DNA of 64,000 bases from Bacteroidetes bacterium 41-46 (GCA_001897515.1 MKTA01000032.1:62001-126000); one strand, 5' to 3'; counted from the first letter of the stretch, positions 22,960 through 30,374 are shown. Numbers and translations: made by a program. Notes: a model not told the origin generated them from the letters alone.

Positions 22960-23347
22960 TGTCAATTGTTTTTTCCAGAGCAAAAATTATTATTGAAGCA
23001 GAAATAATAGCAGCAATATTTGATGCTAAATCCAGCGGATCAGTATCCCGTGCAGGTGTTAAGGATTGCAAAGCCTCTGCGGCAAGAGCTAAAATGACTC
23101 CGGAGGTAAGTACAATGGCGTGGGACATTTTGCCAAATCTCTCTCTCAACTCACCTTTTACAGCCAGCCATGCTGAGAAGGGGTAGGGGAAGAACATTAC
23201 AAAGTGGGCCACTCTGTCTGCTCTTATGCCAAAAATATAGCTGGATAAATCAATGTCGCTCTCTTTGAAGGAGTATAGACAAAGGAACAGAACCATACAT
23301 ATATATATTATGAACAGTACTTTGAACAAAATTCTTACATTTTTCAT
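22934..23347 (-). CDS. VanZ-like membrane protein within the umu cassette
   Basis: A 137-residue protein with about four membrane helices and the VanZ-like pattern DRVAHFVMFFPYPFSAW and EALQSLTPARDTDPLDLASN. VanZ-family proteins have diverse, poorly known roles; the namesake gives low-level teicoplanin resistance. The unusual feature is position: it starts on the last base of the umuD stop codon and overlaps the start of umuC by 26 bases, so it must be translated from the same message. It could be a passenger, or it could link the damage response to the envelope. Confidence 0.82.
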   Translation of the reverse strand: MKNVRILFKVLFIIYICMVLFLCLYSFKESDIDLSSYIFGIRADRVAHFVMFFPYPFSAWLAVKGELRERFGKMSHAIVLTSGVILALAAEALQSLTPARDTDPLDLASNIAAIISASIIIFALEKTIDNVWPDRLQ

Positions 23348-23787
23348 TAAACCCTCTTAATTAGATACCTTACAATGCCCCAAATATAGAAATCATTCTC
23401 TCTGCTTACTTTTATTGTTTTAAATTTTGGATTGGCAGGTATCAGTAACAGATTGTCACCATCAACCTTTACTCGCTTAAGTGTAAACTCTCCTTCAAGA
23501 TAGCAAACTGCCAGACAGTTTTCGTAAGGATCAACAGACTTGTCAATTACGAGTATATCTCCATCATCCACACCCTCTCCAACCATACTCTCTCCCTTAA
23601 CTCGTGCAAAAAATGTGGCAGCAGGGTTCTTTACCAGGGCTTTATTCAGGTCAAGCTTGCTTTCCAGGTGGTCGTCAGCAGGAGATGGAAAGCCAGCGTG
23701 AACCGGCGTCTCTGAAAGTGTAACTGAAATTGTGCTCTTCTCTTCTGGAGAGAATAGTTCAAGTCCAGATTTAGCTCTGATAATCAT
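23347..23787 (-). CDS. umuD: UmuD-like S24 family autoprotease
   Basis: Polymerase V accessory subunit that self-cleaves under RecA stimulation. The start at ATG 23787 (MIIRAKSGLELFSPEE) removes 17 atypical residues of the longer frame. The 146-residue product has the cleavage site Ala31-Gly32 (VHAGFPSPADD), catalytic Ser67 (VKGESMVGEGV) and Lys104 (FTLKRVKV), in the spacing expected for UmuD/LexA-type serine-lysine peptidases. It lacks a DNA-binding domain, so it is UmuD rather than LexA. It leads the umuD-vanZ-umuC operon. Confidence 0.93.
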   Translation of the reverse strand: MIIRAKSGLELFSPEEKSTISVTLSETPVHAGFPSPADDHLESKLDLNKALVKNPAATFFARVKGESMVGEGVDDGDILVIDKSVDPYENCLAVCYLEGEFTLKRVKVDGDNLLLIPANPKFKTIKVSRENDFYIWGIVRYLIKRV

Positions 23788-23835
23788 ATTATTATATATA
23801 AAGTTATATTTTGTAAGGCTATTTTTTATTCTATG

Positions 23836-23843
23836 CAAAATTA
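23836..23843 (-). promoter_or_regulatory. Candidate -7 element for the umuD cassette
   Basis: TAATTTTG on the minus strand, about 49 bases before the umuD ATG. A weak TTTA sits about 19 bases further upstream where TTTG would be expected. No clear palindromic SOS operator was found nearby. Confidence 0.4.
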
Positions 23844-23901
23844 CTATTTAAGAATGAGATGTTAAATTAATGTTAAAAAAAACATAATGAATTAAAAATA
23901 A

Positions 23902-23932
23902 TTTGATTAGAATTAAAAAAATATTACATTTG
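23902..23932 (+). promoter_or_regulatory. Strong Bacteroidota-type promoter for the YjbH-like operon
   Basis: TTTG (23902-23905), 19 bases, then TACATTTG (23925-23932): a complete match to the -33 TTTG / -7 TAnnTTTG consensus. The predicted transcript start falls near 23938, so the reading-frame starts at 23938 (GTG) and 23944 (ATG) would be leaderless, favouring ATG 23962. Confidence 0.7.
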
Positions 23933-23961
23933 CAATAGTGAACATGAATCACCTAAACTTA

Positions 23962-25170
23962 ATGGAATCAAAGCTTTCCGGTGTTAAACAATTATGCAGG
24001 GTTTTTACCCTTGCCTTTGTTCTATTGCAAATCAGCCTGTTTGCAACAGCACAAAGCAAGATTGAGAATGCTTTAAATAATGCCGGATTTGAAAATGTGA
24101 GGCATATATCCAAACCAGGAAAAGAGATACTCTTTTTGGAAAATAAATCATATTCAAACCAACAGAGAGCAGTAGAGGCGGCAAGGGAGGAGGTTTCACT
24201 ATTGAAAAACGAATTTTTAACAGATAATGTTGAAATAGTATTAATGGATGAAAAGATCCCTCTTCTTAGGACTTACGCATCATTGAAGAGTCCTGATGAG
24301 ACAATTTGGAAATCTGATTTCATGCTGGAGGAGGCAATGGGTGAGATTCGTTCTTATGATGGGACAAAATTTGAATACGAATCAGCCGGTAAGCTGGACT
24401 TGAAACTTTATCCTACATTCAGATTTAAAAATTCCAGGCTTGATGTAATGTATCTTTTGCAATTCAATATAAACCCCACACTTGAAGTATCATTGTGGAG
24501 AGGTGCAAAGGCTACAGCACAGATAATTTTCCCGGTTGTTAATGATTACTCTGTTGAAGAGGGAAAGATACGTCCGGGATTTCTTACCATTTCGCAGCAG
24601 TTTCGTCTGCCTTACAACATATACTCCATGGTAACATTGGGTAATTTCAATATGTTCAGAGCAGGAGCTGATTTAAAATTATATAAGTCTATTGGCAAGC
24701 GTTTGGGTGTGTTCGGACAGGTTAGTTATACTGCGTACTCTGTTCCAATGTTTGATGACTGGCTCTACTCCGGATTCAATACACTAACCTGGAAACTTGG
24801 TGCAAATTATGTATATAAGCCTCTTAAAATGATATTTAGTGCATCCGTAGGAAAATATCTGGGAAATGATATTTCAGTACGTGGAGAGGTGACAAGATAT
24901 TTCAAAAACTCTGCAGTTGGATTTTATGTCCAGACTATGGATATTCCCGACTATCCTATAAACGGGGGATTCTTTTTTGCAATTTCCCTTCCGCCCTATA
25001 AACATAACAGGAACAAATTTGTTAGAGTTTCTGCAGGTGACTATTTCCCCCTTGAGTATATTGCCAGACCATATACTTATCACGGAAGATATTTCACAAC
25101 CTCTCCCGACGAAAATTCGTCGTACAACTTTTTTAACAGAATACATTTAAGTCAACTATTTGAAAATTAA
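23962..25170 (+). CDS. YjbH-like outer-membrane protein, matches the C-terminal half of YjbH/GfcD
   Basis: A 402-residue exported protein (start ATG 23962, hydrophobic FTLAFVLLQISLFATAQ signal). After the signal, LNNAGFENVRHISKPGKEIL and RAVEAAREEVSLL resemble the middle domain of E. coli YjbH. The C-terminal barrel strands ASVGKYLGNDISVRGEVTRY and NGGFFFAISLP correspond to ASVGQYLAGDKGGTLEIAKR and KGVYVSVPL of YjbH as I recall it. YjbH/GfcD proteins belong to exopolysaccharide/group 4 capsule operons and sit in the outer membrane. It lacks the YjbH N-terminal half, which is encoded separately two genes downstream. It is the first gene of a three-gene operon with a strong promoter. Confidence 0.75.
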   Translation: MESKLSGVKQLCRVFTLAFVLLQISLFATAQSKIENALNNAGFENVRHISKPGKEILFLENKSYSNQQRAVEAAREEVSLLKNEFLTDNVEIVLMDEKIPLLRTYASLKSPDETIWKSDFMLEEAMGEIRSYDGTKFEYESAGKLDLKLYPTFRFKNSRLDVMYLLQFNINPTLEVSLWRGAKATAQIIFPVVNDYSVEEGKIRPGFLTISQQFRLPYNIYSMVTLGNFNMFRAGADLKLYKSIGKRLGVFGQVSYTAYSVPMFDDWLYSGFNTLTWKLGANYVYKPLKMIFSASVGKYLGNDISVRGEVTRYFKNSAVGFYVQTMDIPDYPINGGFFFAISLPPYKHNRNKFVRVSAGDYFPLEYIARPYTYHGRYFTTSPDENSSYNFFNRIHLSQLFEN

Positions 25171-25193
25171 CCAATAATTAACCAACAAGATTT

Positions 25194-26513
25194 ATGAAAG
25201 CAAGAAAATTCTTTACAAAACTGATGGGAGTAGCATCTGCTTCACTCCTGTTCGCGCTTTTTACAAGTGCTTGCACAAAGGTAGATGAGCCTACACCTCT
25301 TCCTCAGCCTCAGCCTGCCACCTACTCAATTAAAGGAGAGGTTTATAACAACTCTACTAATGCAGCTCTGGCAGGTGTTACTGTTCAAATGGGAACACTG
25401 ACTACCACAACTGATAATGCAGGTAAATTCCAATTTCTTAACCTTACATCAGCAGGCAAGTATATTATCAATCTTTCAAAAGCCGGATTTCTTTCAACTG
25501 CTATAACGCTGGAATTCCAGCCTGCAGCTCCTAATCATGCCATGATTTATACTGTATCTGCTAAGATGGTTCCATATGTTCCAGGAGGAACTTATATTGA
25601 GCCATCAGTTGGAGGAACTCTGTTTATTGATGGTGGTGCTCAGGATGCTACATTGACAGTTGCTGCCAATACAGTAGTTAAAGATGCAAACGGAGCAACA
25701 ATAACAACTCCTTATCAGATTTTGGCTGTTCAAGCTAACGACCAGGTTGCCGGCACTACACTTAATGCGCCTCTGAAGGTATTTAGCTTCGCTCCAACAG
25801 GATACACATTTACTCCTGCTCTTGCATTGAAAGTTGACAACCCTCTTACAAACTACAGGTACTCAAATCTTATCCTTCAGTACTTCACAAATAACGCTTG
25901 GGTTACTCAGACTACTCCTGTAACATTTGATGCTACTGCTAATGATTATGTAACATCAATCAGCCACTTCTCAATGTACAAACTTGCATTTGATGTTCCT
26001 ATCGCTGCAGGTGCTTCTTCTGAACAGCCTATTACAGTTATTGATAGCCTTAAGATTAATAGAGGCCTTACAGGTGTTTCATGGAGCAACTGGAAGCATA
26101 TTAAGAAGAGTGGTTATGTATTCTCACAGCCTCTTGATGCAACTCTTAACGCCGCCGGTATAACTGGTGCTGACCAAGAGCAACTGATTAACTCTATCAA
26201 GAATATTGTAAAATACCACAATGGAGGAATTGAAGCTCAAAATGCTTTCACATCTGGTGAAGATGCATTTGTTTCTGAAAAACAAATCCCAAGTCTTACT
26301 TACATGATTGTAACAGGTAAACAAACATTTAACACTAAGACTTATACTCTTAAAGTAAAGACACTTGATGGGTTAACAGAGAAAACAATTGTCGTTACAA
26401 CTATTCACGCTGGTGCAGTTGAGCTATTCTTTGAACATCTGATTTATGATGAGCACGCTCACGGACACTACCACGGTCACGATCACGGTCTTGGTGGAGG
26501 CGGTACAGTATAA
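25194..26513 (+). CDS. Lipoprotein with carboxypeptidase-regulatory-like domain and His-rich tail
   Basis: A 439-residue protein with a lipoprotein signal (LFTSAC, Cys27) and a Pro-rich linker (TPLPQPQPA). Residues about 44-120 form a carboxypeptidase-regulatory-like beta-sandwich (YSIKGEVYNNSTNAALAGV, TTDNAGKFQFLNL). A beta-rich middle region (about 140-270: GGTLFIDGG, YTFTPALALKVDNP, ISHFSMYKLAF) resembles domains of cell-surface Bacteroidota proteins. The C-terminal part is alpha/beta. The last 20 residues contain HAHGHYHGHDHG, a likely metal-binding tail. It is not similar to the E. coli YjbF lipoprotein. It sits between the two YjbH-like genes (23- and 20-base gaps). Function unknown. 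Confidence 0.7.
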   Translation: MKARKFFTKLMGVASASLLFALFTSACTKVDEPTPLPQPQPATYSIKGEVYNNSTNAALAGVTVQMGTLTTTTDNAGKFQFLNLTSAGKYIINLSKAGFLSTAITLEFQPAAPNHAMIYTVSAKMVPYVPGGTYIEPSVGGTLFIDGGAQDATLTVAANTVVKDANGATITTPYQILAVQANDQVAGTTLNAPLKVFSFAPTGYTFTPALALKVDNPLTNYRYSNLILQYFTNNAWVTQTTPVTFDATANDYVTSISHFSMYKLAFDVPIAAGASSEQPITVIDSLKINRGLTGVSWSNWKHIKKSGYVFSQPLDATLNAAGITGADQEQLINSIKNIVKYHNGGIEAQNAFTSGEDAFVSEKQIPSLTYMIVTGKQTFNTKTYTLKVKTLDGLTEKTIVVTTIHAGAVELFFEHLIYDEHAHGHYHGHDHGLGGGGTV

Positions 26514-26533
26514 CTTTTGAACCAAGTCTCTGA

Positions 26534-27262
26534 ATGAGATTAAAGATCCAAATTACAAAGATGATGTTGGGAGCAGCTATTCTGCTCCTGACATCTTCTT
26601 TTTTAAACGCACAGACAACTCTTGGCGTAACCGGGCTTCTTAATAGCCCTACGGCAGAGATGTCTCCGGACAGGACTGTTAAAATTGGTGGAAACTTCCT
26701 CCCAAAGCAGTTTACAACTGATACTTGGGATTATCATACATTTAACTTCTTTATAAACATAACCTTCCTCTCATTTGTAGAGGTCTCAATGAATAATACT
26801 GCATTTGATTTATGGGATGCAGGATATTTCAGTAATGTTGACAGGTCAATATCTGTTCGACTTAGACCGGTTAAGGAAGGAAAATACTGGCCGGCTGTTG
26901 TTATTGGTTCCAATGATGTGATCTCTACAACTAGTCTTGTCGGCTATGCTCAGGGTAATAAATTTTTCGGCACACATTATATTGCGCTGACAAAACACTT
27001 TGACATTGGAGCAAACAGACTAGGTTTGCATGCTGCTTATAATATACCGGTAAGTGTACACGTAAAACAGGAGTTTCCTGTTTCTGGAGGTATCTCTTTC
27101 TCTCCTGCCTTCTATAAAAATTTGAACATAATTGCAGAATACGACTCAAGAGATTTCAATCTTGGAGCTAATGTACTTCTGTTCAAACATCTCTATTTTC
27201 AATTTTTCATGAACGAGCTAAAATATCCGGTCGTCGGATTTCACGTACAGTTCACAATCTAA
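26534..27262 (+). CDS. YjbH-like protein, matches the N-terminal half of YjbH/GfcD
   Basis: A 242-residue exported protein with a signal peptide ending near FLNAQ. The mature start LGVTGLLNSPTAEMSPDRTV corresponds to GGVGLLQTPTARMAREGEL in E. coli YjbH. RSISVRLRPVKEGKYWPAVV and FFGTHYIALTKHFDIG match AFDLKLRLWEESYWLPQVAV and EYLVASKAWGPFDFT. It ends after the N-terminal barrel strands (VVGFHVQFTI), so it represents only the first half of the single-chain protein. It is third in the operon, after the C-terminal-half gene and the lipoprotein. A hairpin with a T-run follows at 27269-27295. Confidence 0.75.
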   Translation: MRLKIQITKMMLGAAILLLTSSFLNAQTTLGVTGLLNSPTAEMSPDRTVKIGGNFLPKQFTTDTWDYHTFNFFINITFLSFVEVSMNNTAFDLWDAGYFSNVDRSISVRLRPVKEGKYWPAVVIGSNDVISTTSLVGYAQGNKFFGTHYIALTKHFDIGANRLGLHAAYNIPVSVHVKQEFPVSGGISFSPAFYKNLNIIAEYDSRDFNLGANVLLFKHLYFQFFMNELKYPVVGFHVQFTI

Positions 27263-27268
27263 AATGCT

Positions 27269-27295
27269 GCTTGTAGAGATACAGGCTTTTTTTTT
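27269..27295 (+). terminator. Intrinsic terminator abutting the next start codon
   Basis: GCTTGT, a 6-base loop, then ACAGGC (one T-G wobble) followed by nine T's ending directly before the ATG at 27296. It probably ends the YjbH-like operon, though its placement could also let it act as an attenuator for the hydrolase gene. Confidence 0.65.
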
Positions 27296-28666
27296 ATGAA
27301 GAAATTACTCTTAATTGCAATAACGAATTTATTAATTATCAATTCCTTCCCCTTTAAGATTTTTGCTCAGGAGGCGACAGGGCCAGAAGGTTCATGGTAT
27401 GGCATTCTTAATATTCAGGGAGTTGAGCTTAAAATAGCATTTCACGTAAAAAAGGGAGAGAGTGGTTATACAGCAGATATGGACTCTCCCGATCAAAGTG
27501 CATTTGGTATAACTGCGACCTCTGTAAATTATGAAAATTCAATGCTTAGATTAACTATTGCAGGGGCAATGATTGAATATACAGCTGTATATACAGGAGA
27601 CAGATTAATGGGTACATTTAAGCAGGGTGGACTCTCAATTCCTTTGAACATGTCCAGAAGAGCCTTTGAATCAAGTAAAAGACCTCAGGAGCCCAAAAAG
27701 CCTTTTCCTTATAAATCAGAGGATGTTTTAATTGTTAATAGAGTGGACAGCATTGTGTTGGCTGGTACTCTCACTCTTCCTCAAAGCGGCCCAGTAAAGG
27801 CAGCTGTCATTTTAATATCGGGTAGTGGTATACAGAATAGAGACAGTGAGATTATGGGCCATAAACCTTTTTTGGTATTATCTGATTATCTTACTAAAAA
27901 CGGTGTGGCTGTACTTAGATATGACGATAGGGGTGCTGGAATGTCTGGAGGAAACCCAGCAATTGCAACAACCAGGGATTTTGCAACTGATGCCAGGGCA
28001 GCTCTTCAGTATTTAAGAGAGAGAGAGGAGCTGGCTATGGTTAAGATAGGTATGGTTGGGCATAGTGAAGGTGGAATCATTGCCCCAATGATAGCCTCTG
28101 AGGGCAATTACGCCGACTTTATGGTCCTGTTAGCGGCTCCTGCCATGAAAGGATCAGAGATTATTTTAAGACAGCAGAGATTGATTGCATCAGGCTCAGG
28201 ATTGGGTGAGCAGGAGTTGGATGAATATGAGAAAACCTCAAGAGAGATGTTTCTGCTAATTGAGAACAACAGAGATAATCCAATGTTATTTGAGATAGTT
28301 ACAGATTTTATAAGAAAAAGTGTTCCGGATGAGAGCGAGAGCGTTATAAAATCTCAGGCAAGAACTGTTGTAAATCCTTGGATGATTGAGTTTTTACTTT
28401 ATGATCCACTCCCAGCCATACAAATGTGTAATATTCCAGCTCTTGCAATAAACGGAACAAAAGATTTACAGGTTCCTGTTGAGAATCTTGAGATAATAGG
28501 CAATAACTATGGAAATAAAGAGAAAATTAAAATAGTTGGCGTGGATGGAGTAAATCATCTCTTTCAACACTCCTCAACCGGACTCCCATCTGAATATTCA
28601 AAAATTGAAGAGACCTTCTCTGAAAGTGTAATTAAAATTATATTAGAGTGGATTAATAAGCTTTGA
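27296..28666 (+). CDS. Secreted alpha/beta-hydrolase (esterase/peptidase-like)
   Basis: A 456-residue protein with a signal peptide (FPFKIFAQ). Residues about 30-125 form a small beta-rich N-terminal domain (GSWYGILNIQGVELKIAF, GTFKQGGLSIPLNMSR) found in many Bacteroidota hydrolases. The catalytic domain has nucleophile Ser257 in VGHSEGG, an Asp in INGTKDLQVP and a His in VNHLFQ, forming a complete triad. It also has an ISGSGIQNRD oxyanion-type loop and YDDRGAGMSGG. The substrate is not predictable. It starts immediately after a terminator-like T-run. No TAnnTTTG box was seen close upstream, so expression may depend on read-through or on a promoter inside the preceding gene. Confidence 0.85.
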   Translation: MKKLLLIAITNLLIINSFPFKIFAQEATGPEGSWYGILNIQGVELKIAFHVKKGESGYTADMDSPDQSAFGITATSVNYENSMLRLTIAGAMIEYTAVYTGDRLMGTFKQGGLSIPLNMSRRAFESSKRPQEPKKPFPYKSEDVLIVNRVDSIVLAGTLTLPQSGPVKAAVILISGSGIQNRDSEIMGHKPFLVLSDYLTKNGVAVLRYDDRGAGMSGGNPAIATTRDFATDARAALQYLREREELAMVKIGMVGHSEGGIIAPMIASEGNYADFMVLLAAPAMKGSEIILRQQRLIASGSGLGEQELDEYEKTSREMFLLIENNRDNPMLFEIVTDFIRKSVPDESESVIKSQARTVVNPWMIEFLLYDPLPAIQMCNIPALAINGTKDLQVPVENLEIIGNNYGNKEKIKIVGVDGVNHLFQHSSTGLPSEYSKIEETFSESVIKIILEWINKL

Positions 28667-28688
28667 TTGTCAGTTAGTTGGCGGAAAT

Positions 28689-28720
28689 TTTGTCAGATAA
28701 TAAGCACAATAAATGACAAA
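28689..28720. repeat. Inverted repeat upstream of hsp20
   Basis: TTTGTCA (28689-28695) and TGACAAA (28714-28720), perfect 7-base arms with an 18-base spacer, in the 141-base gap ahead of hsp20. It could be an operator half-site pair. It does not match the CIRCE element. Confidence 0.4.
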
Positions 28721-28807
28721 GTGTCTCTATCTCTCCACTTTTTATTGATTGGTATCTACTTTGATATATCTAAGTAAGAAACAATAAAAATAATAGGAGG
28801 AAAAATT

Positions 28808-29251
28808 ATGGCACTAATAAGAAGAAATCAAAATTTACCGGGATTTTCAAACATTTTTGATGATTTCCTGAATAATGACTGGAGTGACTGGGGGTTGAAG
28901 AATTATTCTAGAACAAACACCACTATTCCATCGGTCAATATTAAAGAGAACAACGACAATTTTATTATTGAGGTTGCTGCTCCGGGACTTGAAAAAAGCG
29001 ACTTCTCCATTGAGGTTAATCAAGGTACTCTTAAAATATCTTCTGAGAAGAGGGGAGAAAACGAGGTAAAAGAGGAGTCATATAGCAGAAGGGAGTTCAG
29101 CTATCAGTCATTCTGCAGATCCTTTAGCTTGCCTTTGACAGTTGAGAGTGATAAGATTGAGGCTAAATATGATAGGGGTATCCTTCTTGTTACAATACCA
29201 AAAAGGGAAGAGGCTAAACCCAAGCCTGTAAGATTGATAGACATTCAGTAA
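28808..29251 (+). CDS. Small heat-shock protein, Hsp20/alpha-crystallin family
   Basis: ATP-independent holdase chaperone that binds unfolding proteins. The 147-residue product has a variable N-terminus and an alpha-crystallin domain from about residue 38 (PSVNIKENNDNFIIEVAAPG). The family motif GILLVTIPKR is present, with a short C-terminal extension ending PKPVRLIDIQ. Unlike its neighbours it has a strong Shine-Dalgarno (GGAGG at 28796-28800, 7 bases before ATG), suggesting efficient translation. The 141-base upstream gap holds an inverted repeat. Transcription ends at the hairpin 29269-29299. Confidence 0.95.
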   Translation: MALIRRNQNLPGFSNIFDDFLNNDWSDWGLKNYSRTNTTIPSVNIKENNDNFIIEVAAPGLEKSDFSIEVNQGTLKISSEKRGENEVKEESYSRREFSYQSFCRSFSLPLTVESDKIEAKYDRGILLVTIPKREEAKPKPVRLIDIQ

Positions 29252-29263
29252 TAAAATTATTAA

Positions 29264-29935
29264 TTAGAAGAGGAGATTCATCAAATCTCCTCTCTTTTTG
29301 TTCTCTGTGAAATTAGGAGAGGGTCTTGCAATAAGATCAACAGAGTAAGGAAGTGCAAATTCTTTGTAATCAGCTCCCTCTAACCAAGATTTTTCATCTT
29401 TGGGACTAAGAATAACCGGCATCCTCTTATTTGTATTGTGTATTTCACTCATAATATTATTGGCCGCTGTGGTAATGATAGCGAACGTGCCTGTAATACT
29501 GCCATTAGCTGAATCTCTCCACCAAGAGCATATTCCAGCAAAAGAGAAAAGATTCTCTTCAGGAGTTGTTATCAGATATCTCTCTTTAATGACTCCACCT
29601 GGTTTAATTATGTGTTTCCATTCATAGAATCCGTCTGAAATAACAAGGCATCTATCATTTATGTAATTTTTGAATGACTTGGTTTTTTCAAGTGTTTCAA
29701 TCCTGGCATTCAGCGTTTTTGACCTGATATAGTTATTTGAAGATTCTCCGGGTATTAGTCCCCATGAAAGAGGAGTTATTGAGTCTGGGGCTCTGTTTGT
29801 AATAGTTTCGCAAAGTGGATGAGAAAACCCGTTATACTCCCTGTTTGGTGTGGATTGGAAAACTTCACTCTTCTTAACCTTGAATCTGTTTGCCACCTCC
29901 AGGGCCTCTTTTGTCTGCCTGAAATAGAAGCACAT
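29264..29935 (-). CDS. SRAP-family (HMCES/YedK-like) DNA-protein crosslinking protein
   Basis: Covalently traps abasic sites in single-stranded DNA through Cys2. The 223-residue product begins MCFYFRQ, so Cys2 becomes N-terminal after Met removal. Other active-site residues are visible: Asn76 (LNARIE), Glu105 (SDGFYEWKH) and His166 (EIHNTNKRMP). SWGLIPG is a family motif. It follows the receiver-domain gene by 2 bases and converges with hsp20, whose terminator lies inside this gene's 3' end. It is the second DNA-damage-linked locus in the window after umuDC. Confidence 0.93.
   Translation of the reverse strand: MCFYFRQTKEALEVANRFKVKKSEVFQSTPNREYNGFSHPLCETITNRAPDSITPLSWGLIPGESSNNYIRSKTLNARIETLEKTKSFKNYINDRCLVISDGFYEWKHIIKPGGVIKERYLITTPEENLFSFAGICSWWRDSANGSITGTFAIITTAANNIMSEIHNTNKRMPVILSPKDEKSWLEGADYKEFALPYSVDLIARPSPNFTENKKRGDLMNLLF
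29269..29299 (+). terminator. Intrinsic terminator of hsp20
   Basis: AGAGGAGATT / AATCTCCTCT, 10-base perfect stem with a 5-base loop, then CTTTTTG. It lies 18 bases past the hsp20 stop and within the last codons of the convergent SRAP gene, so the sequence serves both as terminator and as coding DNA. Confidence 0.75.
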
Positions 29936-29937
29936 AA

Positions 29938-30321
29938 TTACAGTAAGTTTCTTTCAATTATCTTAAACAATTCAGTTTTGTTGATGGGTTTTGATATATA
30001 GTCGTCAAAACCTGATCCCAGTATTTTCTCCTTGTCTCCGGATACAGAATAAGCAGTCTGAGCAATTATCGGTATATTAGATCTCTCCTTCTTAATGGCC
30101 TCAGTTGCCTCATAACCATTCATATCAGGCATGTTAATATCCATCAGAATAATTGAAATGTTTTCATCAGACAGAGCAAAACTAACAGCCTCACGACCGC
30201 TTTTAGCCCTGATAATCTCAATGCCCGTTCTTTTAAGTATTGCTTTTAAGAGTAGAAAACTAGGTTCATCATCCTCTGCCAACAACAATTTCTTTCCTGA
30301 GAAATCAAATACATTGTCCAT
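29938..30321 (-). CDS. Stand-alone response-regulator receiver domain
   Basis: A 127-residue CheY-like receiver with no output domain. It shows the acidic pocket (LLAEDDEPS), phospho-acceptor Asp61 (ILMDINMPDMNG), switch Thr89 (IAQTAYS) and Lys111 (SKPINK). The sequence style (MDINMPDMNGYEATEAIK) is that of receivers found in hybrid histidine kinases, suggesting a phosphorelay partner encoded elsewhere. No kinase is in the window. It lies 2 bases upstream of the SRAP gene and 53 bases downstream of the lipoate ligase, with its own possible -7 box at 30360-30367. Confidence 0.92.
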   Translation of the reverse strand: MDNVFDFSGKKLLLAEDDEPSFLLLKAILKRTGIEIIRAKSGREAVSFALSDENISIILMDINMPDMNGYEATEAIKKERSNIPIIAQTAYSVSGDKEKILGSGFDDYISKPINKTELFKIIERNLL

Positions 30322-30359
30322 AACTCCTCTCTTATTTTTGTCAATTATAACAACATCGC

Positions 30360-30367
30360 CAAATTTA
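30360..30367 (-). promoter_or_regulatory. Candidate -7 element for the receiver-SRAP pair
   Basis: TAAATTTG on the minus strand, 39 bases before the receiver-domain ATG. No clear -33 box. Confidence 0.35.
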
Positions 30368-30374
30368 AAAATTA

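Noticed and set aside
23347-23787. LexA repressor as the identity of the S24 peptidase
   Set aside because: There is no N-terminal winged-helix DNA-binding domain and umuC is in the same operon, so UmuD is the better call.
23788-23961. SOS operator in the umuD upstream region
   Set aside because: The region is extremely A/T-rich and no convincing conserved palindrome stands out, so no operator is called.
28689-28720. CIRCE heat-shock operator upstream of hsp20
   Set aside because: The repeat arms (TTTGTCA/TGACAAA, 18-base spacer) do not match TTAGCACTC-N9-GAGTGCTAA.
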